Shown in pieces: positions 54,801 through 61,869 of a stretch of DNA of 64,000 nt. The translations under genes were made by a program, and so were the position numbers. Below the pieces are notes generated by a model. The model ran no database searches. It saw only the letters and a program-made list of their open reading frames with translations, and was not told where the DNA came from. Every line of letters begins with the position of its first letter. Positions within the stretch are counted from its first letter, which is position 1. This DNA comes from Romanomermis culicivorax. Taxonomy: Eukaryota; Nematoda; Enoplea; Mermithida; Mermithidae. Where the stretch lies: contig CAWUHX010000132.1 of the NCBI GenBank assembly GCA_963922205.1, positions 868,001-932,000 on the forward strand. The letters are read 5' to 3'.

Positions 54801-56064
54801 GTAATTACAGATGCTCGAAAACTGTCGAAATATTCTGAAATTCCCTGACTTTTCCGGGTTTTCCAGGTTTTCCAAGCGCATTCGGAAATTTCCTGACTTT
54901 TCCAGGTTTTCCAGGTACGGTGGACAGCCTGAGTGTCTTACAAGCTCATTTTTGGATATTCTTTAATTAAAAATTTTTGGATCCCAAAATTTCAATTTGT
55001 CTCCTGAAAATGTAGGAGTCATTTGGCTAACGGTTTTTAAACGAAAAAAGTCTGCTCGAAAACATGTTTATATCATTTCACAAATTAAAAAATATGTTCA
55101 TACTCCCATGAGTTTAAAAAAATTCAAATTCGCCTCCATATTTGAAATTATAGTTACACAAGTTATAAAAATTGAGATTTTTATCTTTCAAGTGCACTAA
55201 AATTTATCTTTTTCTTGTCGAATCCCCATACTTTTTCGTCTTTCACAAAATTTTTTTCCGAAAAAAGTTTGATTTGAAGGAAAACAGTGAATAGAAAGAC
55301 CCTTCGGAAAAATTATAGAATGAAATCTGGCGCCGAGCGCCAGAAAATTTTCCGAGTGATTTTAGATGCAAAACATTTACTTTATTTCTAAATTGAATAG
55401 AATAACTAAAAAAGCCTGATTCAACTCCCTTGCGCATGGCACATTGGATTTGAAATACACTTAACAGAACTCAATTGTTAGCTAGTAAGATGATATCATC
55501 ATGGAAAAACATAAGGAAGATAAGATAAAGAGGAAAGTGTCGACCTTTTGAATTTTCTGGGACAGGACCCTTGAAAATTTGTGAATGATGTTATACAACT
55601 CGTCCACAACTGCGAGATCGATGATAAAAATGAAATTAGTGCCCATTGGTGTGGTCCAATTCTGAAACGAAAATAACGGATGGCTACCTCACTACCACAA
55701 ATTGTCAGGGTCAAGTATTGATCCGTTTACGTCAAGGAAACAGATCCCAGCGAAGACTGAAGCATTCAAAGATGAAGAGTTTGATAAACGTATTCTAGCT
55801 CGGAAAGATAGGACTATGTGGTAACATTAAAATGAGATAGTTTCACTTACCTCTTTTGTTTATTCAACGACTTTGTACTTTTCTGCGAAGAGTCACAGCA
55901 CCGAGGCGATTCCGTAATTTCGTTTGGTGATGCCTAAGTAATAGGAAACTGTGGAATACGAGAAAATCTCTGTTATGTTTGAATACGTGATCAACTTCCT
56001 CATCCTTTTCATACGCCTTGTTATTGCTCGGCGTTGGCGAACGCCGAATCGTGACTAACGCCAT
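30712..56064 (-). CDS. ssh: Slingshot protein phosphatase gene, 5' eleven coding segments (partial)
   Basis: Slingshot is a dual-specificity phosphatase that activates cofilin/ADF and so controls actin turnover in the cytoplasm. Segments run 56064-55987, 55933-55851, 49258-49161, 49105-49041, 41293-41043, 40815-40678, 40517-40355, 40167-39992, 31632-31486, 31177-31117 and 30851-30712. They sum to 1400 nt and every junction keeps phase, giving 466 codons plus 2 nt. In order they carry the MALVT.RSPTPS start, the SSH N-domain (codons about 54-237), a DEK-C-like segment (about 250-310) and the phosphatase domain with Cys410 and Arg416 of the HCKKGISR loop and Asp379 as candidate general acid. 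Length to the loop is close to vertebrate SSH1. The C-terminal tail after 'YQGILAA' was not found, so the gene probably continues towards lower coordinates in poorly conserved exons. The large introns hold most of the transposons between 31633 and 55850. Confidence 0.93.
31117..31177 (-). CDS. ssh: slingshot exon 9 (catalytic HCxxxxxR loop)
   Basis: This 61-nt exon has a TTTTTCAG acceptor and a GTAAGT donor. It encodes KENNSAVLVHCKKGISRSSS and T: the cysteine phosphatase P-loop, with nucleophile Cys (codon 410) and Arg (codon 416) both intact. Slingshot elsewhere has VHCKMGVSRSAST, so the gene appears catalytically competent. Confidence 0.96.
31486..31632 (-). CDS. ssh: slingshot exon 8 (phosphatase domain, general-acid loop)
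   Basis: Begins after ATATTTAAG. It encodes VGYILNVTKEVDNFFPGTF, then IRVADDESTELLKHWD and YKFINRAK. This is the slingshot block YILNVT.EIDNFFPG..........IRV.DE...LL..W. The Asp of RVADD is the expected general acid position. Donor GTGAGT splits a Lys codon. Confidence 0.95.
31633..33184 (-). other. ssh: Slingshot intron 7-8, element-poor part
   Basis: Intron sequence with a TTCTTCCCGGTTATTTTC relic near 32130 (like the ends of 33185-35734) and a family K-like end near 33130. Nothing coding. Confidence 0.6.
33185..35734. mobile_element. Element with (T/C)AGGGTGGCCACC ends and TTCCCGG repeats
   Basis: TAGGGTGGCCACC at the left and GGTGGCCACCCTG at the right. Near both ends are arrays of TTCCCGGTTTTCCCGG-type repeats (33215-33265, 35652-35722). 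No transposase is seen. It contains GGCGC hairpins (33813, 35582) and a tandem repeat at 34597-34780. Target duplication not resolved. It lies in the 8.4-kb slingshot intron. Confidence 0.7.
34597..34780 (+). repeat. Tandem duplication (TCAAGGGATGCCCGTTTTTT)
   Basis: TCAAGGGATGCCCGTTTTTT occurs three times (34605, 34632, 34717). The longer unit, running on through CATCAGCAAGTTAGGCTTCT, occurs twice at about 88-bp spacing, nearly identical. Confidence 0.9.
35851..37041 (+). repeat. Family J repeat, long copy interrupted by foldback element 2
   Basis: Left end CATACATGCACGTGAAAGGG, right end TATGCTGTGCATGTATG, so the ends are CATACATGCAC-type inverted repeats. Contains TTGACCCC, GAGAAGAGAAAGTCATCATA, and GTAGGTTGAAAAATA split by the insertion at 36089-36921. 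No flanking duplication seen. Confidence 0.7.
36089..36921. mobile_element. Foldback-like element 2 with 17-bp tandem-repeat arms
   Basis: Second copy of the 1077-1896 element in the same orientation, nearly identical through the 500-bp core. The left array is reduced to about one unit, while the right array (36768-36921) has about nine. It is flanked by a perfect 8-bp duplication GAAAAATA (36081-36088, 36922-36929). It has a 44-bp tandem duplication (36655-36725, TTCATAGATCTG units) absent from copy 1. Its core ORF (36423-36644) extends to a CMFC motif. It is inserted within another repeat (35851-37041). Confidence 0.85.
38690..39076 (+). repeat. Family J repeat copy
   Basis: GGGGTTTGGGGGTTTTGAAC, GAGAAGAGAAAGTCGTCATA, GAAGAATATGCTGTTTGGAT, end TGCTGTGCATGTATG. 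The left terminus is degenerate. Confidence 0.7.
39312..39572 (+). mobile_element. MITE-like repeat with CA.ACATGCAC ends
   Basis: CAGACATGCACGGCAAG at the left, CATGTGCATGTATG at the right. Inside: GGGGGAGGGTCCATGGATTT, GTTTTTCATACAAAATATGC, GGCCAGGGGGGTGGCC. End sequence relates it to families C, D and J. One copy only in this window. Confidence 0.55.
39992..40167 (-). CDS. ssh: slingshot exon 7 (DEK-C end, start of phosphatase domain)
   Basis: Acceptor CTATAACCAG, donor GTGAGT; 176 nt. It reads IRQQLEEKMDTSLSHYKEFI, then DREMLIILGQMEKPSQIF and YLYLGTECNASNWEEL, the slingshot blocks EFID.EM..ILGQM..P..IF and LG.E.NASN.E.L. The following intron (31633-39991) is 8.4 kb. Confidence 0.95.
40355..40517 (-). 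CDS. ssh: slingshot exon 6 (acidic linker and first half of DEK-C segment)
   Basis: A TTTTTTCAG acceptor opens HYICFADDADDLKTDSMERF, then IRHALKDIMQSVDLDEVTSK. The last part matches the slingshot I+..L..IM.S.DL..VTSKE segment at the start of its DEK-C domain. The donor is GTAAGA and the phase at the end is 0. Confidence 0.92.
40678..40815 (-). CDS. ssh: slingshot exon 5 (SSH N-domain, end)
   Basis: Begins after CTTTTTTAG and reads SAFQCLHKEHGVACSPYPYF, then PGGLTHTWMQYYEARLSS and SEW. The FPGG...W..YYE..(I/L)SS block is typical of slingshot. The donor is GTAAATC and the 138-nt exon splits the Trp codon at its end. Confidence 0.93.
41043..41293 (-). CDS. ssh: slingshot exon 4 (SSH N-domain core)
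   Basis: Acceptor TTTTTCCAG, donor GTAAAAC; 251 nt. It encodes AVRLESLFNRHVRYIAIVST, then ILLGVDYVSADETTIGLVLP, LDGDGGISFE and HFVFKPVSVQAM. These are the signature blocks of the slingshot N-terminal domain, which contributes to F-actin and substrate recognition. The final Trp codon is split with exon 5. Confidence 0.95.
41849..42077 (+). mobile_element. Family C MITE, old internally deleted copy
   Basis: Begins CACATGTAATTAGGGGAGG, keeps CCAATCATATGGCT and TTTTGGGCAATCTACGACCT, and ends CTCCGTTACATAAATG. Its resemblance to 51807-52011 suggests an older subfamily lacking the middle. Confidence 0.6.
42636..43025 (-). mobile_element. Family C MITE, minus-strand copy
   Basis: Starts AATATATGTAACGGGTCCC and ends GGGATGTTTCATGTATG, the reverse of the 44873 copy. 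It contains GGCGCGCAGCACC and CATATGGCCGACGATTTCTG. Flanks CCGGAGAC and CCGAGGAC match at 6 of 8. Confidence 0.75.
43103..44070 (+). mobile_element. hAT derivative copy C, perfect target duplication
   Basis: 968 bp from CAGAGGTCCCCAAGGTCG to CCATGGGGTGCTCTG, flanked by a perfect 8-bp duplication TTCCATAT (43095-43102, 44071-44078). Same decayed transposase tail as copies A and B, with the same stop in the IRL-TTRLKP region. It is in the 7.7-kb slingshot intron, on the opposite strand. Confidence 0.92.
44230..46808. mobile_element. hAT-type element, 2.6 kb, perfect target duplication
   Basis: TAGAGGTGCTACGGTAC at the left and AACCGTTTCACCTCTG at the right, flanked by a perfect 8-bp duplication CTAAATAA (44222-44229, 46809-46816). 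Subterminal GGTTCCGGTT repeats lie on both sides (44290, 46700-46795). No recognisable transposase. It contains the family C MITE 44873-45310 and a CAGGGTGGCCAGC/ACCGGGAAA relic (46330-46540). In the slingshot exon 3-4 intron. Confidence 0.88.
44873..45310 (+). mobile_element. CATACATGTAA-type MITE (family C), best-bounded copy
   Basis: 438 bp from CCTACATGTAATTGGGGGG to GTTACATGTATG, flanked by a perfect 8-bp duplication TCGGTAAC (44865-44872, 45311-45318). This sets the true ends and the 8-bp duplication length of the family. No coding capacity. It is nested in the hAT-type element 44230-46808 inside a slingshot intron. Confidence 0.9.
46879..47541. mobile_element. Family C MITE, inverted (head-to-head) dimer
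   Basis: The left half (46879-47165) is the right part of the family inverted: CATACATATAACGGGACC, GGGACCGGGGGTCACT. From about 47160 the same sequence runs forward, ending GACCCGTTACATGTATG at 47541. The two arms form a long imperfect hairpin around CTATGG/CCGTATGG. Flanking octamers are not convincingly duplicated. Confidence 0.75.
47590..48412 (-). mobile_element. hAT derivative copy D, truncated
   Basis: Minus-strand relative of copies A-C: STDSCSFQKSDTTYFWKHYL and HMPSQIRVVIVLPFGSAYAK encoded at about 48000-48160, then TCCGTTGACGCAGATGCACA. Both termini are missing or unrecognisable, and a 156-bp MITE interrupts it (47805-47960). Confidence 0.75.
47805..47960. mobile_element. 156-bp hAT-type MITE, CAGGGCCGTGCAC ends
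   Basis: CAGGGCCGTGCACAAGAGG at the left and CTGCACACGGCCCTG at the right. Flanks AATATGCC and AATGTGCC agree at 7 of 8. Inserted in hAT derivative copy D. CAGGGCCG ends are typical of hAT MITEs. Confidence 0.88.
48620..48692 (+). tRNA. tRNA-Thr(UGU)-like gene, copy 1
   Basis: A full 73-nt cloverleaf can be drawn. The acceptor is GCTCGGT/ACCGAGC (7 of 7 pairs), the D stem GCGC/GCGC and the anticodon stem TCTGC/GCAGA. The loop CTTGTAT has anticodon TGT, the T stem is GAGGG/CCCTC, and a TTTTT terminator follows within six bases. The T loop is TCCGAGC rather than TTCGANC, which weakens the B box. It sits in a 247-bp tandem duplication in a slingshot intron, on the opposite strand. It could be a functional tRNA-Thr, a divergent tRNA gene or the head of a tRNA-derived SINE. 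Confidence 0.75.
48867..48939 (+). pseudogene. Degenerate tRNA-Thr-like copy 2
   Basis: Same 73-nt length as copy 1 and 247 bp downstream. The anticodon loop CTTGTAT is kept, but the 3' half of the anticodon stem has become ACAAA and no longer pairs with TCTGC. The acceptor has one mismatch (GCTCAGT/ACCGAGC) and the T stem another. The T loop TTCGAGC is actually closer to consensus than in copy 1. Confidence 0.7.
49041..49105 (-). CDS. ssh: slingshot exon 3 (HLQSMLHLLRAQDTLKM)
   Basis: This 65-nt exon sits between a CTTAG acceptor and a GTGAGT donor. It encodes EMQSHLQSMLHLLRAQDTLK, which matches the slingshot sequence HLQ.M..LLR..D..KLA. Phase is 0 at its end, joining to AVRLES in exon 4. 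The intron upstream is only 55 bp and the one downstream 7.7 kb. Confidence 0.93.
49161..49258 (-). CDS. ssh: slingshot exon 2 (SECYFAVKGAAVILPQ)
   Basis: A CTCGCAG acceptor precedes STSECYFAVKGAAVILPQ, which matches the slingshot block SE(S/C)(Y/F)F.VKGAA..L. The exon is 98 nt, ends in GTAATT, and hands one base to the next exon across a 55-bp intron. It starts the SSH N-domain. Confidence 0.9.
50073..50523. mobile_element. Family E-like MITE with CGTTTGTAC palindromes
   Basis: Ends CAGTGTTTTTTTATAC and AAATAAAAAAAAACACTG. The subterminal part contains CGTTTGTACCAGTACAAACG (perfect 20-bp palindrome, 50440-50459) and TTATACTGGTACAAACG. GAGAACAAT occurs on both sides but not in hAT-duplication register. 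The same palindrome recurs near 60915. Confidence 0.6.
51431..51801 (+). other. Unidentified basic open segment (frameshifted)
   Basis: NSITSVTDFAKYRSKPQQVG, VLRFKVEVKRKITHKSDGSA, then after a stop and a frame change at 51613, KITRKQNGEHGKLRSTSKQR. Lys/Ser-rich; could be a decayed exon or chance. It directly precedes a family C MITE at 51807. Confidence 0.2.
51807..52011 (+). mobile_element. Family C MITE, old copy
   Basis: Begins CATACATGGAATTGGGGGAA. It contains GATCATGTGGTTAGCC, TTTTGGGCAATCCATGACCT and AGTCGCCCGATTAGC, and ends TCCGTCACATA. It lacks the AT-rich middle, as does 41849-42077. Confidence 0.55.
53098..53395. repeat. Cluster of TTAAGCT..AGCTTAAG short motifs
   Basis: Within 300 bp, CTTAAGT/ACTTAAG and GTTAAGCT(C/G)(C/G)AG variants occur more than ten times on both strands, e.g. 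GTTAAGCTGGAGCTTAAG. GCCGGTATTACTA occurs twice, about 108 bp apart. No reading frame. Possibly an end of an unrecognised element. Confidence 0.6.
53737..54931. mobile_element. Element with CAG..TGTCCACC ends and CCTGACTTTTCC repeats
   Basis: Left end CAGAGTGTCCACC, right end GGTGGACAGCCTG (11 of 13 pairs), with subterminal AAATTCCCTGACTTTTCC(A/G)GTTTT direct repeats near both ends. It carries a BED-finger fragment. Flanking octamers (GATTAAAT / AGTGTCTT) do not match. In the 6.6-kb slingshot intron, inserted next to family E sequence. Confidence 0.7.
54010..54276 (-). pseudogene. BED-type zinc finger fragment of a transposase
   Basis: 88 codons: HKKWAEWLRAVPNDKHSAYC, then KLCKKSFSLSNMGRQAIVSH and SNSIKH. 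This is a C-x2-C...H-x(5)-H finger of the BED/TTF class found at the N-terminus of hAT-type transposases. No catalytic domain follows, so the host element (53737-54931) is a deleted derivative. A domesticated DNA-binding exon is possible but unsupported. Confidence 0.65.
55851..55933 (-). CDS. ssh: slingshot exon 1b (polar, Ser/Lys-rich linker)
   Basis: Begins after a TTACTTAG acceptor and reads ASPNEITESPRCCDSSQKST..., 27 codons plus AG, to a strong GTAAGTG donor. The leftover AG joins the C of exon 2 to make a serine, and the joined reading leads directly into the conserved SECYFAVKGAA block. That phase match is the main support for this segment. The polar linker itself is not conserved enough to identify alone. 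Confidence 0.75.
55987..56064 (-). CDS. ssh: slingshot exon 1a (start codon, MALVTIRRSPTPS)
   Basis: ATG at 56064 opens MALVTIRRSPTPS, almost the invariant slingshot N-terminus (MALVT.QRSPTPS in vertebrates). The frame runs 26 codons to ...EEVDH. Continuing in the ATG frame gives a non-homologous tail and a stop, so I infer a 53-bp intron (55986-55934, GTATTC...TTACTTAG). A donor three codons earlier (GTTGAT) would give the same downstream frame, so the exact 3' edge is uncertain. Confidence 0.8.
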
Positions 56065-56110
56065 TAAGCATTAAACACTCCTGCGTGATTTTCTCACGCA
56101 GTTGTTTGCA
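56065..56110 (-). promoter_or_regulatory. Hairpin and overlapping upstream ATG just 5' of slingshot start
   Basis: A perfect 8-bp stem (CTGCGTGA / TCACGCAG, 56081-56101, 5-nt loop) lies 17-37 nt upstream of the slingshot ATG. A second ATG seven bases upstream opens an out-of-frame 16-codon reading frame that overlaps the start and ends inside exon 1a. Both would sit in the 5' leader if transcription starts further out. A role in translation is inference. Confidence 0.45.
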
Positions 56111-56883
56111 GAACTATCTGACCTCAAGTTATGACTCGAACTGAAAAATATAAAATTTAACAAGTTCAGTTGCATTTGTTGCGCTCGAAAACACAAGCTG
56201 AAACACGTCATTCTAATTCAGAAGATTTGAGAATATAAAAACAATTTTCGAAACCGTTTGTCTCAGTAGAAACTCGGCAGACGAAAATATTGAACTAAAC
56301 CTAATGTAGACATCAAACAATGCAAATATGTGCCCTTGACGGTGTACAGGGCGTATACAAATCTGGTGTCTGATATCTACTGGTCCTATTGTGTCACTAC
56401 ATGTAGGATCATCAGCTCTGACCAGGTGCATCAAACTAAATGTAAAATTAAGCTCTGAAGCTAAGCCCACTGGTATGCAGAAAATTTTTTTGATCTCACA
56501 GCAAAAGGCACTTTACCAAAGATGTAGGACACCTACCCTCAAAGCAGCAATATAAACATAAAAACTTGGGCCTTAAAATCAACAAGGTTTTTACAAATTT
56601 CGAAAATGTGTAAAAATTGGCAAAAAACACCGGTCTGGAATCTGAAAAACAGATGGGCCCAGAATCTGGATATTTTGTAGCCTGTAAGAATGCATGGGGC
56701 CGAATTTCATAGGTAAATCTACGAGGAAACTTGAGTCAAGTTACTGTATATGAGGCGACAGTAACACATATTTTAAGCTAAAACTTTCCTGTGTACTGCA
56801 CTCGTGATCAGTTTAATTTTAAAATGGAGATATACAAAATATTTTTTTGTCATGAGAGCCAGCTATAAATGCTAAAAAGAACA

Positions 56884-57785
56884 TAGGGATGCAACGGGCA
56901 CCTAAATCCGAATCCGAATATCAGGTACCCAAGATGTTTTCGGCTACCCGAACCTGAACCAACCCCGAATGGTTTTGACAATTTTTCGGGGGTTTTATTC
57001 GGGTTTATAGGAGACTTTGAAGCACCTATACTCTAGAAAATCAATTCATCAAAAACAATATTTACTTATCAATATTTGTAATTGAATTTACCTAATAAAT
57101 TTTAACAAACAATAATTTTTCAGGAGTTTCATCCTTCTACTTTCGTTCAAAACTTTCATTTATTCCGTGCACTGTAAAGCTACTTCAATACTTAGTGTCA
57201 GCTTGGCGTTTTTTTGACATTACGTTTCGACCAAACGTGAATGACAGTCAGCATTCCTTTACATTGTTAACACTTTTTTTAACAGTTCTTCGCAATGCTT
57301 CATAAATACTTTCAATTTTTGATTCATAAAATGTCTGACTTTTTAATCAATATGATAGCGTGGCCTGTAAAAAAATCGAGAAAATTAGAAAAGATCGGTC
57401 AGTTTTGTTATCAACATTAAAATTAGTTTCACCCATCTCATCAATCGAGAAAATCCAATACCATTTGAATGATTAAATGACAAGTCATCAAAGGTAAGCA
57501 TTTCACAAATATACTTGTTACACATTTTTGACCGGCGATCACCGTCTGCTCATTCTTATCCCATAAAATGTTTCTCATTGTGATTTGTGACTGTTAGAAA
57601 ATCACAATGAACATAACTCATGTAGCATATGCAACGCAGTAATACAATAAAAAGGTTCACCTATATTCGTGGAATTACCCGAATCCAAACTGAAGTAAAT
57701 TTAGGATCAACATGCGATTCCGGATAAATCAAATAGGACTACCAGAACCCGAATAAATTAAAATTCAATACCCATTGCATCCCTA
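56884..57785. mobile_element. hAT-type element with TAGGGATGCAACGGG ends
   Basis: TAGGGATGCAACGGGCACC and ACCCATTGCATCCCTA form terminal repeats. Flanks AAAGAACA and GAAGTACA agree at 6 of 8. Subterminal AATCCGAATCCGAAT / CCCGAATCC repeats on both sides; no coding region. It lies just upstream of slingshot. Confidence 0.8.
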
Positions 57786-58739
57786 GAAGTACAGAATCCT
57801 CAAACAGGAGAAATTTCCCCCACCACACGAGACATGTCACTCAGGTTTTCCGAACTGTATGTCATGCTAATAACTTGACGTTTTAAAATTTTTTAAGTAA
57901 CATAAACATTATAGAGTAAGAAATATGTTTTCATTTTGATGCCGCCCAAATGGCAACAGCTCTAAAATCAAAGGTTTGACGCATTACCCTCTACAATTCA
58001 TTGAGTGTCCTTCATTTCTCAGAAAATTTACAGATGAAATTCGGCTCCATACACACACACGCGTACAAAATATCTAGATTTTGGACCCGACAGTTTTCGA
58101 TATTCCACGGTATCTTTTTCAAATTTCTAGAATTAAGATCCCGATTTGTATACTTATATTGCTCAGGTACCCTACATCTTTGGTGCAGGCACTTTGCTGT
58201 AGGATCAAAAATTAATTTACAAAATCACACGCAGAAAATCTCTCATAAAAGTTTCACAGATTGAAATTGTTTTTAGTTCTGAAAAATTGATCACTGCATA
58301 TGGGCAAAATGCATTCAAAATTAGAGTTTCAGTTGAACTAAATTAATGAAAAACAGATTCAATGAATACCGTTCAAAATCAAGCTCTCAGCATCCTGACA
58401 TCAGAAAATTTTAAAAGTAAGGTTTTAATTTTTTTTCATGTTGAGCAATGATAGAGTTGAGAAGACATTGTAATTTCCATTTGCCCATGTAAGTATCATA
58501 ACAATCATCAAGTGACAAAAAAGGATATGATCAGCATAAAAGTTAAAATTAAAATTATTCTTGAAAAAACGTAAAAAATTAATAGTTAGAGGTGAAATAG
58601 ATGATTACAGATGCATTAAAACAATTAAATGCTAAGAGGCCAATAGTCAAGGCCGTTAGGGGGTGGCAGAGGCCAACCGGCCCCTTGGGTCTGTGTCATA
58701 TGCCGATTTCGTGTCTATCACTAAGAAAAATCTCATAAT

Positions 58740-59745
58740 TTTCAGGCGCTTCGCGCCGGTGAATGGGTGTAAAAGTCATTGCTTTCTACAGGCGTGGCCA
58801 TCAGCATACATATCTACACTTCCGCTTACTAATTAACCTTCAACAGTTTCAATCAACTGAATCACCTCATCACTTTTTTTATCAGTTACAAGTCAATATT
58901 TTGCAGATAAATGAAATTTTCCATCAGTCTTCACAATTTTTTCTCTGGTCTCGCTTGGAGCACCGTTTTCTCCCCAAATGTGGTTTTTTGAGGTAGAAAA
59001 TTTCCGCACGGTTCTCAATGAGCAAAAAAAATTTTTGAGGTCAAAACCGAAAAGATGCGTTTTGGTGAACTTTAGGAGGTCAAAACCTGAAAATTTTTCG
59101 GCGCTTGGCGGCGGTCACGAGTCTAACAGTCATTGTTTTCTATTTCTTTCGTTAGCATGTTTACTTCCACTTGCTAATTAACCATCAGCAGCTTCTATCA
59201 GTTGAACTACTTCATCTCTTTTTTACTAGTTAAGAGTCAACATTTTGCCGATTAGAGGTTTTTCCTCACATCTTAAAATTTTACTATCTCCCTTCGTTTG
59301 AAGTTTTCCAAACGCCACGAAACGTGAACCTTCACAATCCGCATTGAGAAACGATAAAAAAACGTCATTGTTAGACTGTAAATTTAGAGCTTGTATCCTG
59401 AAATAATTGTTGCAAACATTCATTTTCCAGCATTTGGGAATACAAAAATTCGAAAATTTTGCCGGCGCTACGCGCCAAAATAAGAAATGTATTGCGATTC
59501 ATTACTTTGATTCCAACTGTTTTTTATTGTTATGAAGATTCATTTTCAGGTGTTTTAGAATGTAAAAACCTAAAAATTAAAAAAAAATTTTCTCGGTATT
59601 TCAACATCATTTTTACAAAAATTTGGAAATGTGAAAAAAAATTTTGGGTACATCTATTATTGAGGAAATGAGTTCTTTGAGAGACTAAAAATAAGCATGG
59701 TAGAGAGTCAAAATGTCAAAATTTTTAGGCCCTCCGCGCCACTCA
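58740..59745. repeat. Array of diverged hairpin-plus-flank units
   Basis: GGCGC-type hairpins at 58745, 59099 and 59463 (plus a partial one at 59730) are followed by related sequence. 58757-58920 and 59113-59240 share GTCATTG.TTTCTA, CTTCC.CTT.CTAATTAACC and GTCAA.ATTTTGC. 58980-59110 resembles the family E end (GGTCAAAACCTGAAAATTTT). Probably several decayed family E termini. Confidence 0.6.
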
Positions 59746-60050
59746 TGATTATTCAAGCTTTTTTCTGCATGGAAAAATAAATAGGGAAAAGTCGAAAAGA
59801 CGGTAAAGAAAATATAGTCAACGATGTATACAGGCACACAACGCTTCAGAAAAAGCAGAGGGAGAGAAGAAATTTTCATTTTTCTCAGAAAATGCATGCG
59901 GCAGCAAGTTGCAGCACAAAAGGTACAAACTTCATAAAGATTAAAAATTTGGACTGAAAAAGTCAGCTTTTATCTAAATCTCTGAAAATATTGTGCCAAT
60001 TTAATTCTTGGATTTCTGTTTCGATGTTTTCGAGCCTCAACATCATACAT

Positions 60051-60262
60051 GCGCAGCATAGAAATTCTGCGGGGGGGGGGGGTCAGCCAGGACAGGGGGT
60101 AGAATACAAAATTTTTTTTCATTCTTGATAATGAAAAGAAAGATCTCAGAAAGTCTTCTAACATCCAAGCAGCATATTCTTCAACTTATATTAGTCAGAT
60201 ATGTGAAACTATTTGCTTAGACAGCACTTCTTAAAGTTTCCATGTTGCTTTTTTGGAATCAA
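60051..60262 (-). repeat. Family J repeat copy, inverted
   Basis: CATACATGCGCAGCATAGAA, a 13-G run, CAGCATATTCTTCAACTTAT, and CTTAGACAGCACTTCTTAAA; the reverse of 19876-20092. Confidence 0.75.
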
Positions 60263-60666
60263 GTATGACTTGTTTAGAAAAATTGTCAAACTACAACGTC
60301 ATTTCTATTTTCATGACGACCTTTTTTCTCTCTTGCATTTCTTTTCCAAGGCTAGCAAAGGCTGTAGGCGACATTTTGGGGCCGGGGATCACTGAATGTT
60401 GAAATTCTCGATGATGAAGGTGGTGATCATATGATAATGTTGATGCAGCCTGATTAATTTTTTATAAAAACCATACAAAAGGAATGCGCATGAGAAAATA
60501 TTTGGAAATTTGAGAAAGAAGCATAGAAAAAAATTTGATTGGGCATACTGGTGAGAAGGTACATTTTGGTGCGATTTATGAGGTTGACGAAATTTCATAT
60601 TTATCCAGTGCTGCGCACCAGCAATAGAAAAAAAACCTATAACAATCACTACAATTAAGCTAAAAC

Positions 60667-61861
60667 TAGTGATGTTCCGGTCGCCTTTCCAGCCCGTACC
60701 GGTGCCGGTACTTTTATATAACATGTAATAAAGAGTGAATAAACCTGTACTTTTATTCTTAACATAGTACACTACACCTTACATAACATTAGTATTGAAA
60801 AACGAATCTATATATTTTACATCGAAACTCAAAAAGCCATTATAGATTAAAAGTTGTGCTTTTATTTTTAAAATTAGCTTCCAATCATTGTTTTTTTTGT
60901 ACTCGACCCATTTGTACTGGTACAAACGATCAGAAAATATATATAGATTTTTGCAGTTTTTTTGACCAATTTTCTGGCATAGTCTTGAACTAAGGCTTAT
61001 GTTTAGGCTTAGACTTACGGTTAGGAAGCAGTAAACTATATTTTTCCAACCAAACAAATTGATGAAATTTTTTCTCGACAATGCTCAGTTGTGCAGTGAG
61101 CGGTACCGATTCCTCAAGGCACGCGATGCTGACGGAAATTAGATAATTTTGACGAAATTTTCAGGGAATTGGATGTAGAAAAGGAATCGACAAGATTTAG
61201 ATGCACTGTGCATAAGTTTAGGCTGAAACTCAGGTTTAGGCGTAGACACTCAGGCTTGGGCTTTGGCTCAGGCTGACGCTTAGTTTCAAGTTCAGGCTTA
61301 CGTTGCTTTAAGAGCAAGAGATGATTTTGGGGGAAAGGCGAAAAAATACATTTTTCCCTAACTACAAACTTGGCATAATCTAGCCTCAGTTGGTTTCCGC
61401 ACTTTCTTGTCGTGTCTATCAATCATTTCAGGAGCTGTCGAAAAACATGTGTCCTTTTGAGCTTTTGAAATTAGCCCCCAAAAAATATTCCGCCGATTTT
61501 TTCTGCCGCTGGGTTTGAGTTTTTTAAACGTTTTGAACATGAACTTGTGCATTGGAAAACGATAAAGGCTCAGGAATAGCTGTAGCGAAGATTCATTTTC
61601 TAGCGTTTTAGAATATAAAATTAAAATTTTTTTGGTTCGCGCCGGAATGAGAAATTTACAATACATTATAGTTTGATTTTAATTACAAATCAGAATACAT
61701 TAGTTTGATTAATAAAGTCTATCTTATGATTCAGACTTTTTGATTGAATATAGTCAAGATTATGAGTCTCAATGATTATAATAATATTGTTGTACAATTT
61801 TAGGTACCGGCACAGGTATCACCATGGTACCGGGCCGGTACAGGTACCGGACGCATCACAA
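60667..61861. mobile_element. hAT-type element with T(A/T)GTGATG ends and GGTACCGG repeats
   Basis: TAGTGATGTTCCGGT at the left; the right end, inverted, is TTGTGATGCGTCCGGTACC. Flanks GCTAAAAC (60659-60666) and GCTGAAAC (61862-61869) agree at 7 of 8. Dense GGTACCGG/GGCACCGG motifs near both ends, with a TTTGTACTGGTACAAACG palindrome inside (60908-60925). No transposase. Confidence 0.8.
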
Positions 61862-61869
61862 GCTGAAAC

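Noticed and set aside
49161..56064. Reading exon 1 straight through to the TGA at about 55864
   Set aside because: That frame loses slingshot similarity after residue 26. The shifted frame after a 53-bp intron joins in phase to SECYFAVKGAA.
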